Positions 46,374 to 63,510 are shown, counted from the first letter of the stretch. The stretch is DNA of 64,000 nt from Clavelina lepadiformis (GCF_947623445.1 NC_135240.1:24056001-24120000); one strand, 5' to 3'. The notes: generated by a model from the letters alone, not told the origin. Numbers and translations: made by a program.

Positions 46374-48796
46374 ATGCTTAGGTACTTAGTTGCATTAGCT
46401 ACTGTTGTTACTTTAACATTTGCTGAAACTCCAACTCCATTGGTTATATGGCATGGAATGGGTAAGTAGTTATCATGTATATATATGTATATAATGTGTT
46501 CAAGTATGTGTAATAGTTGCCATTGCATTGTTTTGGAGAAAATGTTTTGGTGTACATAACTCCGTTGATTTTTGTAGTTTTAATCTGTTATTCCTGCCTC
46601 TAATTTATGATATTATATTTCCGGTTTATTGTAATTGACGTGGAGTGGTGACATTTGTCTTGTTCAATTCTCTATGCTTGCCAGTATTTGTTCTTGTCAT
46701 AACTATTTTTAGTTTTCCAAATGTCAGCTGTAACTTTTCCCATTGCTGCCTTTCAAATTGTAGGTGACAGCTGCTGTAACCCATTTAGTATGGGTTCTAT
46801 AATAAGGATGGTAGAAGCGCAAATACCTGGTATTTACACTCTCTCGCTTAAAATTGGTGACACCACAACTGCAGATATTATGAACGGCTTCCTCAAACCA
46901 ATTAATGAACAGGTCTTTTGCTGCAATAGTAATAAAACTTTGCATCAAGTTCGTTGTATATATTTTGTTTTACTTTGATATTTTTATATGTCCACAATTA
47001 TTTATAGTTATAATGTTGTTTTACTTACGCACAAACAAGCTTAGGTATCTGTCAATGACTTGCATTGGATAACACAGTGTTTATAGTACATATACAAGTA
47101 TGTAACTTTTATAGTATACATTAATACAGTTTTCGATATTCTAATACAACGTAAGTAGTAAGCATCATAATTTTACTAGATTGAGATGGCTTGCTCCATT
47201 GTTAAAAGTGATGAAAATCTTGCGAATGGATTCAATGCCATGGGATTTTCACAAGGAGGGCAATTTTTGTGGGTTGATTTGCTTATGTTAAAGTTGCAGT
47301 AATAGGCCATACACAGTACTGTTAATGTTTTTCCTATGTCAGACGAGCACTTGTGCAACAGTGTGACGGAATAAAAATGCACAACCTGATTTCGATCGGC
47401 GGGCAACATCAAGGTGTGAATGGTTTTCCAAAATGTCCGGTTGATGACTTTACAATTTGCAATACGCTACGCCATGTGCTGAATACTGCAGCTTACAACC
47501 CAGCCATACAAGACCAGTAAGTGGTGATATTTTTCTTGCTGATATCATCATATATAGCCAATGTTGGTAAGGTTTACTGTCAGCTTTTTTGATAGTATAA
47601 TTGAAGTTATTTGGCATTATTTTAAAAATAATGATGATCACAGATTTAATATTTTGTATCATCTGACTTGCTTTCTTGAAATTTTAATTTTCACACAAAA
47701 ATATATTTGCAGTTTAGTGCAAGCAGAATATTGGCATGACCCTATCAATGAAGAAGAATACAAGACCAAGAATATCTTCCTTCCCGATCTTAACAATGAG
47801 AAGACTGTTAACGAAGTGTACAAGCAAAGACTGATGTCACTGAACAAGTTTGTCATGCTTCGCTTTAACAACGACACAATGGTGCAGCCTGTTGCTAGTG
47901 AGGTAATGTATTGATGGTGTTTTGTTGTCTTTAAAGTCGGTTTAATTTATTTGCTTTGCTGTAATGAAAATCTTTATTTTTCCTCGGTAAATTAAGTGTA
48001 TACAACTATACATTCGCTTGTATTGTAATAAGCATTCAAGAAAACTAAGACACAAATTACGAACAAATATAGTAAAGTCAAGAGTCCTGCATTTAACTTC
48101 ATGGAAATCATGACTCAAGAACAATACCATCAGTCTCCTACAAAGAGTTCAATTACCATATTAAAATTTCAGATTTGAACAAATTGTTAATTGTTTACAA
48201 ATGATAAAGTGTGTTCTATTAACATATTTTACAGCCACGTTGTTGTGCAATGTATTGCACTTTAATAGTCTGCAAAGTATGCAACCTCGCTAACAATCCT
48301 ACCAGAAGTACCCTAGTTACATTTATACAAAATCAAACTGTTTATAACCGGCATCTTTTCTTTTCCAAGCGTCTAACATATTTACTTCACGTATGAGTTC
48401 ATGATGTCTTTTTTTCTGCAAACATTTAGTGGTTTGGATTTTATGCTCCTGGTCAGGACGTGGTGGTCCAGTCCTTGCAAGAATCAAATTTATACAAGAC
48501 TGTGAGTAGATCGGTTTCTTGCTATTGCAGTATGCTTGAGTTGCTTTGCTTTGAAAAATTGTATTTTATTATACAATTTACTTACAGTGAACCCTTTTTA
48601 GGAAATTCCTGAAATATTTCAAGTTTTTTGTGCATTTTTCAACCCATATTTCACAGAACAAGGTATATTTTAGGATCAACTTGGCCTGCAAGCAATGGAC
48701 AAAAATAACCAGTTAGTTTTCCTTGCAACTGATGGAGATCATCTGCAAATAAGCACGGAGTTCTTCAATGAGCAGATCATACCTTATCTTAAGTAG
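46374..48796 (+). CDS. PPT1: Palmitoyl-protein thioesterase 1
   Basis: Lysosomal hydrolase that removes thioester-linked fatty acids from cysteines of proteins under degradation. Exons: 46374-46461, 46764-46912, 47180-47268, 47343-47516, 47713-47902, 48430-48501, 48674-48796; phases agree, 294 residues (human 306). Signal peptide [17 protein letters not shown], then the family blocks [66 protein letters not shown] and [12 protein letters not shown]. The catalytic serine (GFSQGG), aspartate (NNDTMV, aligning with human Asp233) and histidine (GDHLQ) are all kept. An acceptor-like TTTTTCAG ending at 46332 lies just upstream of the start codon, suggesting an upstream untranslated exon or trans-splicing. 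Confidence 0.95.
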
Positions 48797-50320
48797 AGAA
48801 TTTTGCTCTTCTTAAGATCAAGTTTTGTGCTTTAAACTTGAAATTTTTTTTTTAGAACTTATATTCTGTAACCTTTACCAGCGCAAATTTTAGATGGAAG
48901 GGACATGGTGTAGATGAATGTATCAAGTGGTTGTGCCTATTAATTCTTTTCAATTTGGAATTAATTTTTTTACCGAATCGTGTTTTTTAGATTCGGTCGA
49001 AAATCGAATGTTTGGAAAAAGGAATCGAATTATTTCGGTCGAATCATGTAATCTAGTATTGCAAGTATTCGTATCATAAAAGTTAACGTAACAGTGCATA
49101 TAGAAAGCGGCGTATATAATTAACAAAATGTGATAATTGAACTAACGTATACTAAGTTGTAACTTGTAACAAAAAGGTATGTATAAATGAATTACTTAGA
49201 TTTCCTGTTACGAGCAAAAATAATCATATCCCCTATTGTTTCAGTTTTCCTGCAATGAAAGAATTTTCAGGCTGGTATATAGAAGTACAGTATTTTGCTT
49301 AAATTTGGTTTTTGGCGAAATTTGGAATGTATTTAAATTGGGAAAATTTGGGCATTTTTACCCGATTCGGCCGAATTAATTCGCCCTGCCGAAATTTCGG
49401 TGTACGTCCAATTTTATTGCAATTGCTATTTGTCTATATCTACTTATGCAGTAGTAATCAATTTGGTGTTCACTGTGATTGATCTTGTACAATAGGAAAT
49501 AAAGGAGCGTAAAAAGTACGTTAATTGTAAAATATGACAGGTCGTTATATCTGCAAACACAGTCAGATGGAAAAGAAGAGCTAAATCTCTATAACGTGAC
49601 CGATGGCACAAATAGATGTGCCCTGTCAAAACAAATTACTATTTCCGGTGCCAACAGAATGTATAAGTTTCGTTTAAATCATTAGCCTACACACTATGAT
49701 AACAAACTTCGTTTGGGCCGATTAAATTGCTTATACTTGGTGGACTGTTTACTTTATCGCAGTCGAAAAGAACCTGATGTTTAATATGTACCCTCGTACA
49801 AAAAGGAAAACTATCTGATAAGTGATTTTAGAACACGATCTGGCTTATGTTAGCAGTAAACATGTTCTCTTTCCTTACCCGACCACACGTAGGGGAACCC
49901 TTACATGAAGAATACAAGTAGCTTAACATCAACGACAATACCAATGGTTCCTGGCTGAAACTTCTGTGAGGTTCCGACGCACTAAATGTATGAATAAAAA
50001 TACTTACAGAGTTCAATTTAATTAGCTTGCTTCTTTTGGCATAACAATTTAATTAAAACACACTGTAATGTTTAAAACGCAAGCGCAATGTTTACATGTT
50101 AAGAGGATTTCGAAGCCAGCTACGCACTTGTCAGCCTACGTCACTCCGCTCAACGCATTCAATCTCTTGCAGACTCATTTGCAAGTGGGCTACATCTTTC
50201 GCTGGGTTTGCACGAGCAGGTTTTCTAAAAACTTACAAAAAGTCTCGGGGGCGAGGTAGATGTAAGCTCGCGATGTTTCTCAACCTTACAACGACGCCTT
50301 ATTTCATATATATTTTAAAC

Positions 50321-50863
50321 CTGTGGTTCTCAACCTTTCATGGTTCGTGGCCCCCTTACAGTTACCCTCAAAATCCGTGGCCCCCTGCTCATCAATAAAA
50401 AAATGTAGAACGTTGCATGTGAAACACTTTTTACTTCACTACTGTATGTGTAGTAGCCTTCGCGCCGCTAATTTTGTACAGCAAGTAGCCAACAAGCACA
50501 AAAACTTAACTTGTGTCCAATGTTCCCTCTAATTTTTCACGAGTCTGAGCAAACACACTAACTCCCTGAGCGGTCCCTTGGACCACTGTGAGCAACATCA
50601 GACGTGCGCACTGTGGCCATTATTATGCGTTTATTTTATTTTCAATTCAGGTTGAATTTTTTTCTTGTGCGAAGCACAGATTTTCTGTGCGCGGAGACCG
50701 TGTCAGCAGTGCGCATTTGCGCACGCGCGCAGCTTAGAGGGAACATTGCTTGTGTCCCCTTTGTCTCGTTGTCCCCTACTACTACTACACTATAGCTCAC
50801 TAGTGAGACATTTGCTTGTGGTCCCCGTAGAATGCTCCAATGGTCTCCGGTTGAGAAATTCTG
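50321..50863. mobile_element. hAT-type element, split by a second insertion
   Basis: The ends are CTGTGGTTCTCAACC and the complement of GGTTGAGAAATTCTG. The 8-bp flanks TTTTAAAC (50313-50320) and TTTTAACC (50864-50871) differ at one base. The CAGTGGTTCTCAACC-like end is typical of a widespread hAT group. There is no coding capacity. Confidence 0.8.
50518..50748. mobile_element. hAT-type MITE nested in the previous element
   Basis: A 231-bp element with ends CAATGTTCCCTCTAA and TTAGAGGGAACATTG and a perfect 8-bp target duplication CTTGTGTC (50510-50517, 50749-50756). It is GC-richer than its surroundings, with alternating GTGCGC/GCGCAC words near the right end. Confidence 0.92.
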
Positions 50864-52149
50864 TTTTAACCTATAGCAAAATGAAAGAACATGTTGCTGA
50901 CGAATATGGTATGGTATAATATATCCTCTGACTGAAGAAAGTTTCGATAGAAGCACAAACTTTTTATTGTTTTTTTATTTAATTTTTTTTAGCGAATTTG
51001 GAACTATTCACTAGGACCACCGATTAGGAGCAAACATCTTTAATACCTAACCTAGTCTAAGGATATTGCAAAGGTAGCACCTATTGATGACACGCTAAAA
51101 ATTTATAAGGATAAATAATGCATAGAAATTGAATAAATATTCGATTTATTCTTACCAATAGCTCGCAAAAGGTGAAAGAAATGCTTTAGATTTGTGTTTA
51201 CTCGATTACTTATTCGGTTACTGAAACCCTCTATTTTATAAGTGGGCAGCTTTGTGCAACTCTGCGCAGCTACATACAGATATGTTTTGACGTTCAATGG
51301 CAAAAATATAGCCTACGACCAAAGAAAAAACATTATGAGTGAATGCCAATTGGTGAAATTTTCGCATCGTCTTGTTTTTACCATAAGGTATTGCAGTATG
51401 TAATTCTAATATTTCTATATCCTTGTGGGGCTACCAAACCATTCTGTTCTTGGGTCGCTGGGACTTGGAATCGGTTTCTTTGTAAGTATAGGCCTACGTT
51501 ATCGTTATGCACCATTGTAGGTGTAGTGGAGTAGGCTTAGGCCCAGCCCCCAGGTCGTCATTTTAGAGAAAGTCAAGCTCTGCCAGCACGACTAATTATA
51601 GCATAATAGACCTAGTAATATAAAATGGTAAAAAATAAACATTACTTTTGTTGCATAAAGTAGATCTGTTATAGCTTAGGCCTATATGAGGTTATGACCA
51701 TGACCGTGGAACATTCCGCCGTTATAACTTTGCTATAGGCTAGACCAAGGCTATGTCTTTACCCGGTCTACCGGTTATATACTGTAGATAGCCCTCGGTT
51801 TAAAACAACAACGTAAAGTTACCTTATTCTGTTATTACTGTACTACGACTGCATTTGATACCTGTTAGGCTACGTAGGCTACTATACATACGCATCCCCA
51901 GTGTGACGTTCTGCCAACTGTGATCTCTAATTAACATAAAGATCTAAAAACGTAAACACTGTGCTATTTTTTGACTAAACAAGGGCAAAGTGAATTTGTA
52001 ATTGTCATGGTTGTGCCAAGACATGATTTTGGTCTGAGTCATGTTGAGGTCCCAGACTGGATAGCATGGTACCAGATTCCAGTCTGGAATCCCTAATTGT
52101 TTACCTTTTAATTATCCAGACTGCTGAGTTTGGCCTATCCAAGCATACT

Positions 52150-52357
52150 TAATACTTATTTTGCATCTAATGACTTGAACAGAACTTCTGTGCACTTAAT
52201 TGATTTAAAGATTAAATGAGTCAAATGTGTACATTACTATGTAATTTTGCACCTAACTTTAATTGCGTTGGAGAATATTTGCGCACCCACATTTGCCAGT
52301 TTTGGTTGTTTAGTGCACTAAAGATCTTGCTGAAAACGGCCATACTCTGCAGTTCGG
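52150..52357. repeat. Dispersed repeat, copy B
   Basis: The same order of conserved blocks as 45172-45509 but without the inserted palindrome; both copies have the same orientation. Family unknown. Confidence 0.7.
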
Positions 52358-53788
52358 CTGACCATGTTTACAGTTTTGTATGTCAATTTGAAATCAGACA
52401 AATTTGGAAAGTTTATCTGTTCATATATATTTCAAATAAACTTGTCCTTTTTAATATAAACATTTTGAAATTTTCTGCTTTATAACTGTAAAGGTTGCCA
52501 TGGCATACGAGGTTTAATGCAGAAGTGCAATGGATTTGTATTTCCTGACTCCTTTTAACCAAATTGTTACATCATTTGGTTGTGAACTTTTGCTCCAGTC
52601 TTGCCATACATTCTTTTGTAAGATTTGCCTTCTTTTGAAGAAAAACTGGCCGAAGTATTCTCTGAGAACACTCAAAAAACCCAAATGTCATTTTTAGCTT
52701 GCCAATACCATTAACAAAGCATTTGAAATAAAATGGTCAAAATATGACTTAAGAATGAATTTAGATGTTATATTTTTAAGTGCCTATATTTCAAACTGAA
52801 AAAGCATTTAACCACCACCATTGAAACAACTTTTTTGCTCCTTGCATTTTCAGGAATTCAGCATTGTTTTCAGGTTTTTTTCACAAACTGTTTATTACAG
52901 TTTGAATTTGATGATAGCGCAAGCTTACAAGTTTGGGCTGACACACCTGATGAGCATTGTTTGTATTTCAATTATGCTGCAGTTAATGCAAAAGCAATTT
53001 GTTGTAAATGTAGAAAGATGAATGCTCTGCTTTGTTAAAGATTTCTTTTAAAATCATTGCAGTTGACACAACCTGTCTTGAACAATCATTACAGCATCTT
53101 CTGCATATATAACAAGTTTTCACTTTCACTCATCTACATCTACATGTATATACTTTTTACTTTTATTTTGCATTAAGGGATAGAAATAGCCTGAGCCTTG
53201 TTTTTGCCCTTCACATAACCCCAAATTGTTTCAGTTTCAAGTCAGAGTTTCAGTTCGCAGTTTCAAAATTTAATCAATTGTTCCTTGTATTGTTGCAAAG
53301 CTCATTGAATATTTTATCAAAATCCGTTGTAAGTTCAAGAAATGTTGCAAATCAAGCAATTCCGGTAAAAACATAACTTTCTTTGGCCAAGATAATAAAA
53401 ATTAAAACGCAAATCAATACTCTTGCTTTAATTCCAAGGATAAAAACTGCAATTTATAGAAAATTAATAGTTTGAAGGAACAAAAACGAGTGGGTTTGCT
53501 TTCAATCTGATAAAACATGTGGTAGCTCCAATTTAAAAAGATTGCAAACTCTCTAATTTACATTATGTGTGTTCAGGCACATTGCTTTTTTCTACAAGTA
53601 TATAGTTTGTCTGACTATGAGTGTCACATTTATTGCCATGGTTATGCTAGCTACTACATTTATTTACTTTACAGTTGTATGAAAGTAAATTAATTATCTG
53701 CAAATGACAAGATTCTTCCAGTTTGTTTTTTTTTTTGAAATTTATGCACATATATATAAGAACCCTAACATCATTTATTATAACATGA

Positions 53789-56121
<2,333 letters not shown>

Positions 56122-58618
56122 GCCTTCTCAAAACATTTTATGCTCATATACTTCTTGATTAGCAGGCTCAGTGCATCAAAGAATCACGATTTAAGCACCA
56201 GATAAATGCTTTCTTGTACTTTAATCTTGTTGCCTTGTGTGAGATTTACATTAGAGCATATGGAAGTTATGGTTGGTCTGACTTTTCAAACCTTTTCTGA
56301 GCGGTAGCAAATGTATTTTTACAAAAACATCTTTGGCACCAACATAACTTTCTCGGTGCAAATGATGTGTGCTAGAAGGCAATGTGTTTGTTGAATTATG
56401 CACCAGTAGTTGCTAGTAATGCTATAGCAAGATTTGGTGGACAAATTTACATTTCTCTTTTGAAATCTTTTCCTGTTATATTTGTCTTTAATGTTCTATT
56501 ACAGTATTTTATTAGTAGGGAGAATAAGAAAAATAAAACCTTCTAGAAGTATTTCAATCAGACATGTAATCATACACAGAATGAGCGAGCTCTGTAGAAA
56601 CAAAATATATAATCTTTATTGAAGCAAGACATAATGCGTCTTACGTTATGTTAAAAATTCCCATATTTCCAAGTACATATGTAGTTTGAAACACGTCTAT
56701 GCCATATTGCCTTACTTACTTTTGGAAATACTTGCATCTTGGTGAAATTGATAATATTTACTGTTACTGCTTTCTTACTAGCTCTAGAATAAAGTGCTTG
56801 CAGTTACTATTTCCTACCATCTGTCGGAGGGGGCCTTAATCTTATTAACCGTATATAATGCAGTCGTTTTTCCTACATTTTCTTATAATCAGTGTTTGGA
56901 ACGTTGTATTTGAGATATGTATTTTGTTGCAATAAAATTTATCATGAAGGGACAACAAGATTAATATTTAAACCAAAATTGGTGATGAACGGATCACATA
57001 AATTTGGTGATGCTATAATTACTATGAAGTTCATTTACATGACTTTCTCTGAACGATACATTTTTGTATTGCTGTCTACATCTTTGTCCTAAATTTGTCA
57101 ACAGGAGAAGCAAGTTATTTTCAGTAACTTGCTGAAATATAAAGCCTTCAAACATGTCTCCTCGCTAGTAACGGTATTGGTATAAAATTATGCTGTCATT
57201 CATTTGTATTAAACTCCCAACAAGGAAGCTATATGCATTATACATAGACAATCAAGTTCATGCAAATATGTACGAAGGAATAACTACTGGCAATGTAAAA
57301 TTGGCATTTCTAAGTGGCAATCACTGCAAAGCAAAAATGAGTTAATGGTTGTATTTGATCATGCCCCAAAGTAATTATACAAAAATTTTATTGCATTTCA
57401 AATTTAAGCAAAATTTTTTATAGCCTTGGTATACAATTTGTTATCTCCAACCAATATACTTTGTTACCTTCAAAACTAAACATCTCAAAATAGTTTCAGA
57501 ACAATATGGCCAAATAAAACTTCGGCCCACCATAAACAATGGGCAAAAAATTGTTTAATGCAGGTAAGTATATACAATTCACTTCACACAGAGAAATAAC
57601 GTCAAATAATGTCAGTTTAAATCTGCAAACACATAAGCTACTACTAATACAAACACATGAATACTAACTGTTCCGCAAGTTATTGCAAAAAATAGAGCAC
57701 TGTGCAAAGCAAACATGAATTGTTGGCAGCAGTTCTGTGAAGCAACAGAATATACAATATGCTTATTATTACCTAATTGTTAGATTACAAAATGATTATT
57801 GTCATGCAACTTTCATGAAATTTGGCGAAGCAAATTCTAATACAAATTTTGAACCTGTAAAAATGACCACAGTGTCACGTTTAAAAGTGCCTGTTGTGAG
57901 GAATCTTAAAAATAGCAAGCATTAAAACTGTTTCCAAAACCGACAAGTGCATACACGACACATGATTAGATACTAGCACAGGGTATAGCAAATGTATCGC
58001 ATACAATCAATCTCATTTGATAAGATGAAAATAATGACATGAAGTTATGAGCACAGAACAGGGATATCCTGAAGCGAACACAAATTCTACTACTGACCAG
58101 TTTCCGTTCTTTAAGCATTATTTTCTTACCCTTTAAAATTGGCGAGGTCGGATAGGCTCAATTCTTAAAATCTACTACTGTATTCGTACTCCTATGTATT
58201 CAAATCTTTTTCGATTTGGCACATCCTTAGTAATGAAGCTGACAAAGCTGCTCATTCGATTGACACAAACGTATCTTCAGACTCGTACGTGTTTTCATCG
58301 CCAGCAGTGCAAGGCGTGGTCGTTCTGGATGGTGGAGCGGACGCATAATCCCGTTTTTTTATCTGATAATGAAATAAAAACTCAATTGTTTTCTTGGATC
58401 TAATTAAACAATTTCCAGAATTTGGGAGGCTGTTTTTAAAAAATTCATGCTTCATATAGTTTCATACCAGCTTGCAAACCTAATTACCAAGAATTCAATA
58501 TTTTCACTTTCGTAACAAATAGCGACTACCATATCGCTGCAAATCAATCAGTCAATTATTACCTAAGCATATTTCGGTGACGAATCAGTTTTCGTGACAA
58601 TACATATCACAATTGAAT
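56122..58618. other. 3' flanks of convergent Rho and lipase genes
   Basis: Probably Rho 3' UTR in its left part. AATAAA occurs at 56532-56537 and 56931-56936. Open frames are short and lack family features. The right end is the 3' flank of the diacylglycerol lipase gene. Confidence 0.45.
56532..56537 (+). terminator. Polyadenylation signal AATAAA downstream of Rho
   Basis: The first canonical signal, about 410 bp after the Rho stop codon. A second lies at 56931-56936, so alternative 3' ends are possible. Confidence 0.5.
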
Positions 58619-61600
58619 TTAATAAAAAGTGCACTTTAGCATAGTTAAAAACGACAACATCGATTCAAATACATCAGAAAGTCGATTTGAGAAAATTACT
58701 CTGTTTGGCAGTGATAGTTGACTCACCACAAGAGCAGTTGGCCGTTTGCTTAAGGAATGCGTTCGTGGTGGTTTCGGAATCAAGTTTGGCTCAAACTGGG
58801 CTCGCTTAACCATTTCATTGTCTTGGGCCAGCCTGGCCTGACTCGCTGGCAATGACTTTGATCTCAAAATTTTTGTATCGTTTGGAGTTTCCTGTGAGTC
58901 CTGAAGCACTACATCAATATAATTTTCAAATCTATTGACGAGCGACGAGCCCTGGTTGCTATCGGCGGATGGACGTTTCTCTAATTTCTCTTTCGCTTCT
59001 ACAGAATCTGGTGCAACAAACAGTAAATGGTAACTGTTAAATAAATGGAGGTACAGTACATTAGATTTAATTTTCACTAAGCTACACCCACTCATGTTAA
59101 AACTCGGTTTAAATTCTCCACCACTAGAAGTCTCTGGAGAAAAATGTCCGAGGCCTTCGTCTACATCTTTGTTATTGTTGGTGTTGTTGTTATACTAGAA
59201 AGCCATAAAATTCATAAAAGTGCAAGCATTAAGTGAATGATATTACAGAAAGTCAACCGGAAACCTTCAAGAACTGATTTAAACAAACCTCATTAACTTC
59301 GGCAATTGTTTCCACAGTTTTTACCAAACTTAAGGTTTTCACAGATGATGGTGAGATTGGTGACCCCACAGCTACATATAAAAAATAGCATCTAATCGCA
59401 CTTTTTATTTGTTGTGCAAGAAAAATTAAAATGTGTGAAATGAAAAACAAATTTTTCTCCACAAAATGAAATCTTACATGAAGAAGACTCGGGAAAGGAG
59501 TCCATTTTGGCGAGCGGTGCCCGAGCTTTCATTTCTTGATCCGTTCCATACCTAGCAAAAACCAGATGTTAATGTCATGTGTAATGTCAGTTTTAGTAAT
59601 CTCATTCACACTTCGTAACAGAGCAACTGTTACGAGCACAAACGTGAAGTAATATGAAGAAAGCAAACTTGAAAATGAGGTGAAACTCAATCAAAAAGAG
59701 TTTATTGAGAAAAAAAAGAAAAAGAGCAAAGCAAATGGCAGAAAAAGAATGTTCAGATACTGTAGCTTGCATTAGTGTCATAGCTAATCCAAACTCAATG
59801 ACTACTAACCTCCAGTTTTCATCCACAATATCTCGACTATGTTCCTCACATATTCCGGTCCCCATTAAGATATCAGGTTGTGCTTGTGAGTTCTGAAGTT
59901 GAAGAGTATCATAAAACCAAAACTGAATATTAGTTGTGTACTTATTGCATGCGAAGGCGATATAATGCACAAGCAATTAAGTTGACTGATTGTTGTATTT
60001 TTTATCTTTCTTTGGAGTATTTTGTGACTGAAAGTTAAACTTTAAAAAACAAGTAACACATTTGCAGTTGAAATGCTACTTGATACAACAGTTTAATTCG
60101 GGACTTGTTTGTCATGTTTTTTCAGTTTTACCAGCTGACAACAGACCAAATGCGTTCTGGTTTAGATTTACAAAATAAACTGGTGTAGACTGGAAGTCAA
60201 ACCTTTATTGTTAAACTCAATAAAAAACACAACGAAAACAGTAATTGGTAGTCTGGCATTGAATGGAGGTGTGGGGTATTGTGAATGGAAACATGAGTGC
60301 TAATTCAAGTACTAAGTCAGTTACTGACGCTTGGGAAATTGTTTAGATAGACACATGGTAAGTGGAGAATCAATGTAAATGGCCAAGTGATTGTATCAGG
60401 TTTACTACCAGAGAAAAATCCTTACTTTGAGCAGATTGGTCTTTTCATTATCGTTGGAGCGTAACGGTGTGTGACTTGGTAACGTTGCACTCTGTGAATA
60501 TCGCTTCACGGTATCACTCAGTTGAGCAGCTTGTAAAACCTGTGACAAGTCAATAACATAATAATTAGAAATTATTATTTGAAATACTCTTTCTAATTTT
60601 AACAAAACAAAACTTTGAGTGAAGATTAACGTTTCATCTGATTTCACTTGATATAAAGTTTGATTATTAATTTCGTTTTCATAAAAAAAGAATTGTTTAA
60701 TTTAAAAAAAAGATCATCAAAATCTTTGGTAACTACTGAAGACTTAAAAGATTACTGAACCCACTTTTTCCATTGCTTTAAGTAATTCCTGAGGCCAATG
60801 ATGAGTAATCATGTTGTGCGAAACAAGAATTTCTTGAAAGTCTTTGGTGTTGTTGGCCTCCAGGGCCACATGCTTTCCAGGAGCTGCTGATCTAAAGTAT
60901 TCATTGGAAACCATTGTATAACACTAATTATTACCAACTATCACCAATTATTAACTAATTATTGCTAATTAATTATTAACTAATTCTTTCTTTAACATCA
61001 AGCAAAAGCAAGCACATGTATTAGTTCAACCAACCTTCCCCACAATCGTTTCTTGTATTCTTTCCTGTAAACAAAGTGAATAATTCGACCAGGAGGAAAG
61101 AGGTCTTCCTGTTCCAACACTCCATCTTGTGCTGTATCACTAAGACATTTAAACGATATTTGCTCCACAAGCTCTCCATTATCCTGAAGAATTGGTAAAG
61201 GTATTTAAAAGCTAGTTTGCATTATTACCTGAAAGAAGTTAATGCAAACGATGCTAGAATGGGAACCTGGTCATTGCTTAGCAATGAATGGCGATCTTCA
61301 GCTGAACGCAAACAGTTTCCTAAAATTATTCGATATTTTGGTGTTTTAGTATGGCAGAGTAGATGCAAAATGTCTTTTTTCATCTTTTCCAGTTGTGCTA
61401 TTCCAGTTCGCATTATCAAGTCTTTACCAAAGACGGCAGTGTAAATGTAATCCTTGGAAGCTTGCACGGCAGAAAGACTTAAATCACAGAAAAAGGTTTG
61501 TTTAATGTTTCAACATATAGTAATATTGTAGTTAAATATTGTGGCAGATAAAGACGAAAAACTCCAAATAATATGAAACAGACAGAAAATTAAAAATGAT

Positions 61601-63510
61601 GTAGTAGCATGAGAACTCACTGTTAAAATATCACAAGTCCAGTCATTCTAATACACAGATCTCTATGGCTATTCTCACCTTAATAATCCGCCCGGAGGAG
61701 CAAATGCATAGCACACAAGATCATGATATACTGGACGCAGAAGAATGGCTAAAATTGACGCTACGCCAGCACCCAGGGAGTGACCTTAACAAAATCTGGA
61801 TGATTAGAATCACTGAACTACATAGTGTGGTAAAAGGGGCATAGTTCTTAGCATGAAAAGCTTATCTTACCAACTATAACTAATCTGTAGTTTTTTGTTT
61901 GTTTGTTCAAATCACGACCAAATGCCTGTGACAGAATCATTCTTTCCATAAGTTGCTTCTTCATATGTACAGCTGCTTGCACTATACCCTGCAATGCCAT
62001 GCAGGGTATTAAAAGTATTGAAAGCCCATGGTACGAGTTTAAGTTCATTTTTATGACTTTTATGATTTCTTTGTCTTTCTGATACATGATACTAAAAAGG
62101 TTGTGCTTAAATTAAACACGTTCTAAACTTGATTGAAATCTTTTTTTCAGTGACCTTGTGACCCTTCCAAGTCCCATCTTGATTTCCAGTTACTTGGATT
62201 GGCGTGGATTGCGCCACCATATCAGTCAAGGCATCAATTTCACTTAATGAGCCTCTTATTGTTACAACAACTGCTTTTTTGTTATGGTCAACAGATACAT
62301 AGAAAGGTTGGATGTAAATCTAAAGCATAAGAAACTAGTTTAAGGGTGACTTGGAAAATAACTTGACTGTGAAGGCATCCAGAAGACTTAGGTATGTATA
62401 CTATTGTATACTAAATATTACTATAAATTTGACTGTACACTATGCAGTATTATTGGCGAAAGTTTGTCAATAACATCAAAACTTTTACTAATGACCAAAC
62501 TGAGTCCTATGACAACCCTTGCAGTACACCAAAACAGTTAAAACAGTAGGTTGCAACTCACAAAAATTTGTTAATGATTTGACACATGTGCTATGGTGCA
62601 CATAAAAGTGATCTATTATTTTTAAAAAACACTTGCATCATTTTTCCACGACGCATATACAATGTCAGTGTTGCTGATCTTTCTGTGAAGAGATTGCTGC
62701 ACCGCAGATGTCTGGCAGTTGCAAGGATCTTTATTGACGTTTGTTTTTTGAAATTGGGAAGACTGCTCTCCACAACAACTACCTCCGCACCTTTCAAAAA
62801 AATTTCTATACAATGTCTATCAGTCTTTAGGTTTTGTATATTACTCCTATTCTCTCATCACAATGATCACAAATATGACCAAAAGTTTGCAATAAACAGT
62901 ACGTGTCATTACATTTAGAATTAGACTCACATGCACTGGTTCATTAACTTGCATAATCCTAATCCAGGATTATCAACAAGGAAGAAAAGTGATCCGTATG
63001 ATGCAACAGCATAATGACAGTAGTAAATGAGATCACTTAAATGTTCTCTCTCACGCTGCGTGAAATGAAAAGATCACAAAAGCATGCAAAATCGATTTTC
63101 ATACGAAATGTAAAAATCACTTATGTACTGGTATATATCTTTGACCCTTTATTTGCATAGTCCCTTACTTTGACTCAGTGAACTTATCCAAATATTTACG
63201 TGCAAATATATATATCTAAGCTAGAGTTCTAATGCGGTGTGTATCAAAAAAAGAAAATTTAACTCAACAATCTGAAATTTGCTGACCAAACCATGTTAAG
63301 ATAATTTTAACGATTTGGCAGCAAAACGCCCTAAAAAGTAGAAAACAAAAGGATACTATTTCTTCAGTTTCAACTTTGTTAGAAACTTCGTGCCATACAA
63401 ATAAAATTTTGAAAACAAACAAAACTACTCACAGGATTGGTGAAGTCAACATAAACAGTATCCCTTTTTATCGGTTTGCCACACATGAATTCTTCAACCT
63501 CAGAATCATT
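58619..63510 (-). CDS. DAGLA: sn1-specific diacylglycerol lipase, DAGLA-type, partial at N-terminus
   Basis: Serine lipase releasing 2-arachidonoylglycerol from diacylglycerol. Exons in window: 63510-63433, 63055-62931, 62790-62631, 62319-62155, 61988-61871, 61784-61679, 61477-61267, 61183-61035, 60891-60765, 60539-60426, 59892-59810, 59551-59478, 59371-59289, 59194-59092, 59007-58619; phases agree, 694 residues. The four-helix membrane domain lies upstream, outside the window. Family blocks: [65 protein letters not shown], nucleophile [60 protein letters not shown] resembles DAGLA rather than DAGLB. The C-terminal tail is long and serine-rich ([14 protein letters not shown]); the last exon's stop codon overlaps an ATTAAA signal. 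The tail exons are less conserved and less certain. Confidence 0.9.

Noticed and set aside
50096-50280. Plus-strand frame starting MLRGFRSQLRT, resembling a mitochondrial targeting peptide followed by basic residues
   Set aside because: No second exon, no domain, and it runs into the hAT element at 50321. A chance frame is as likely.
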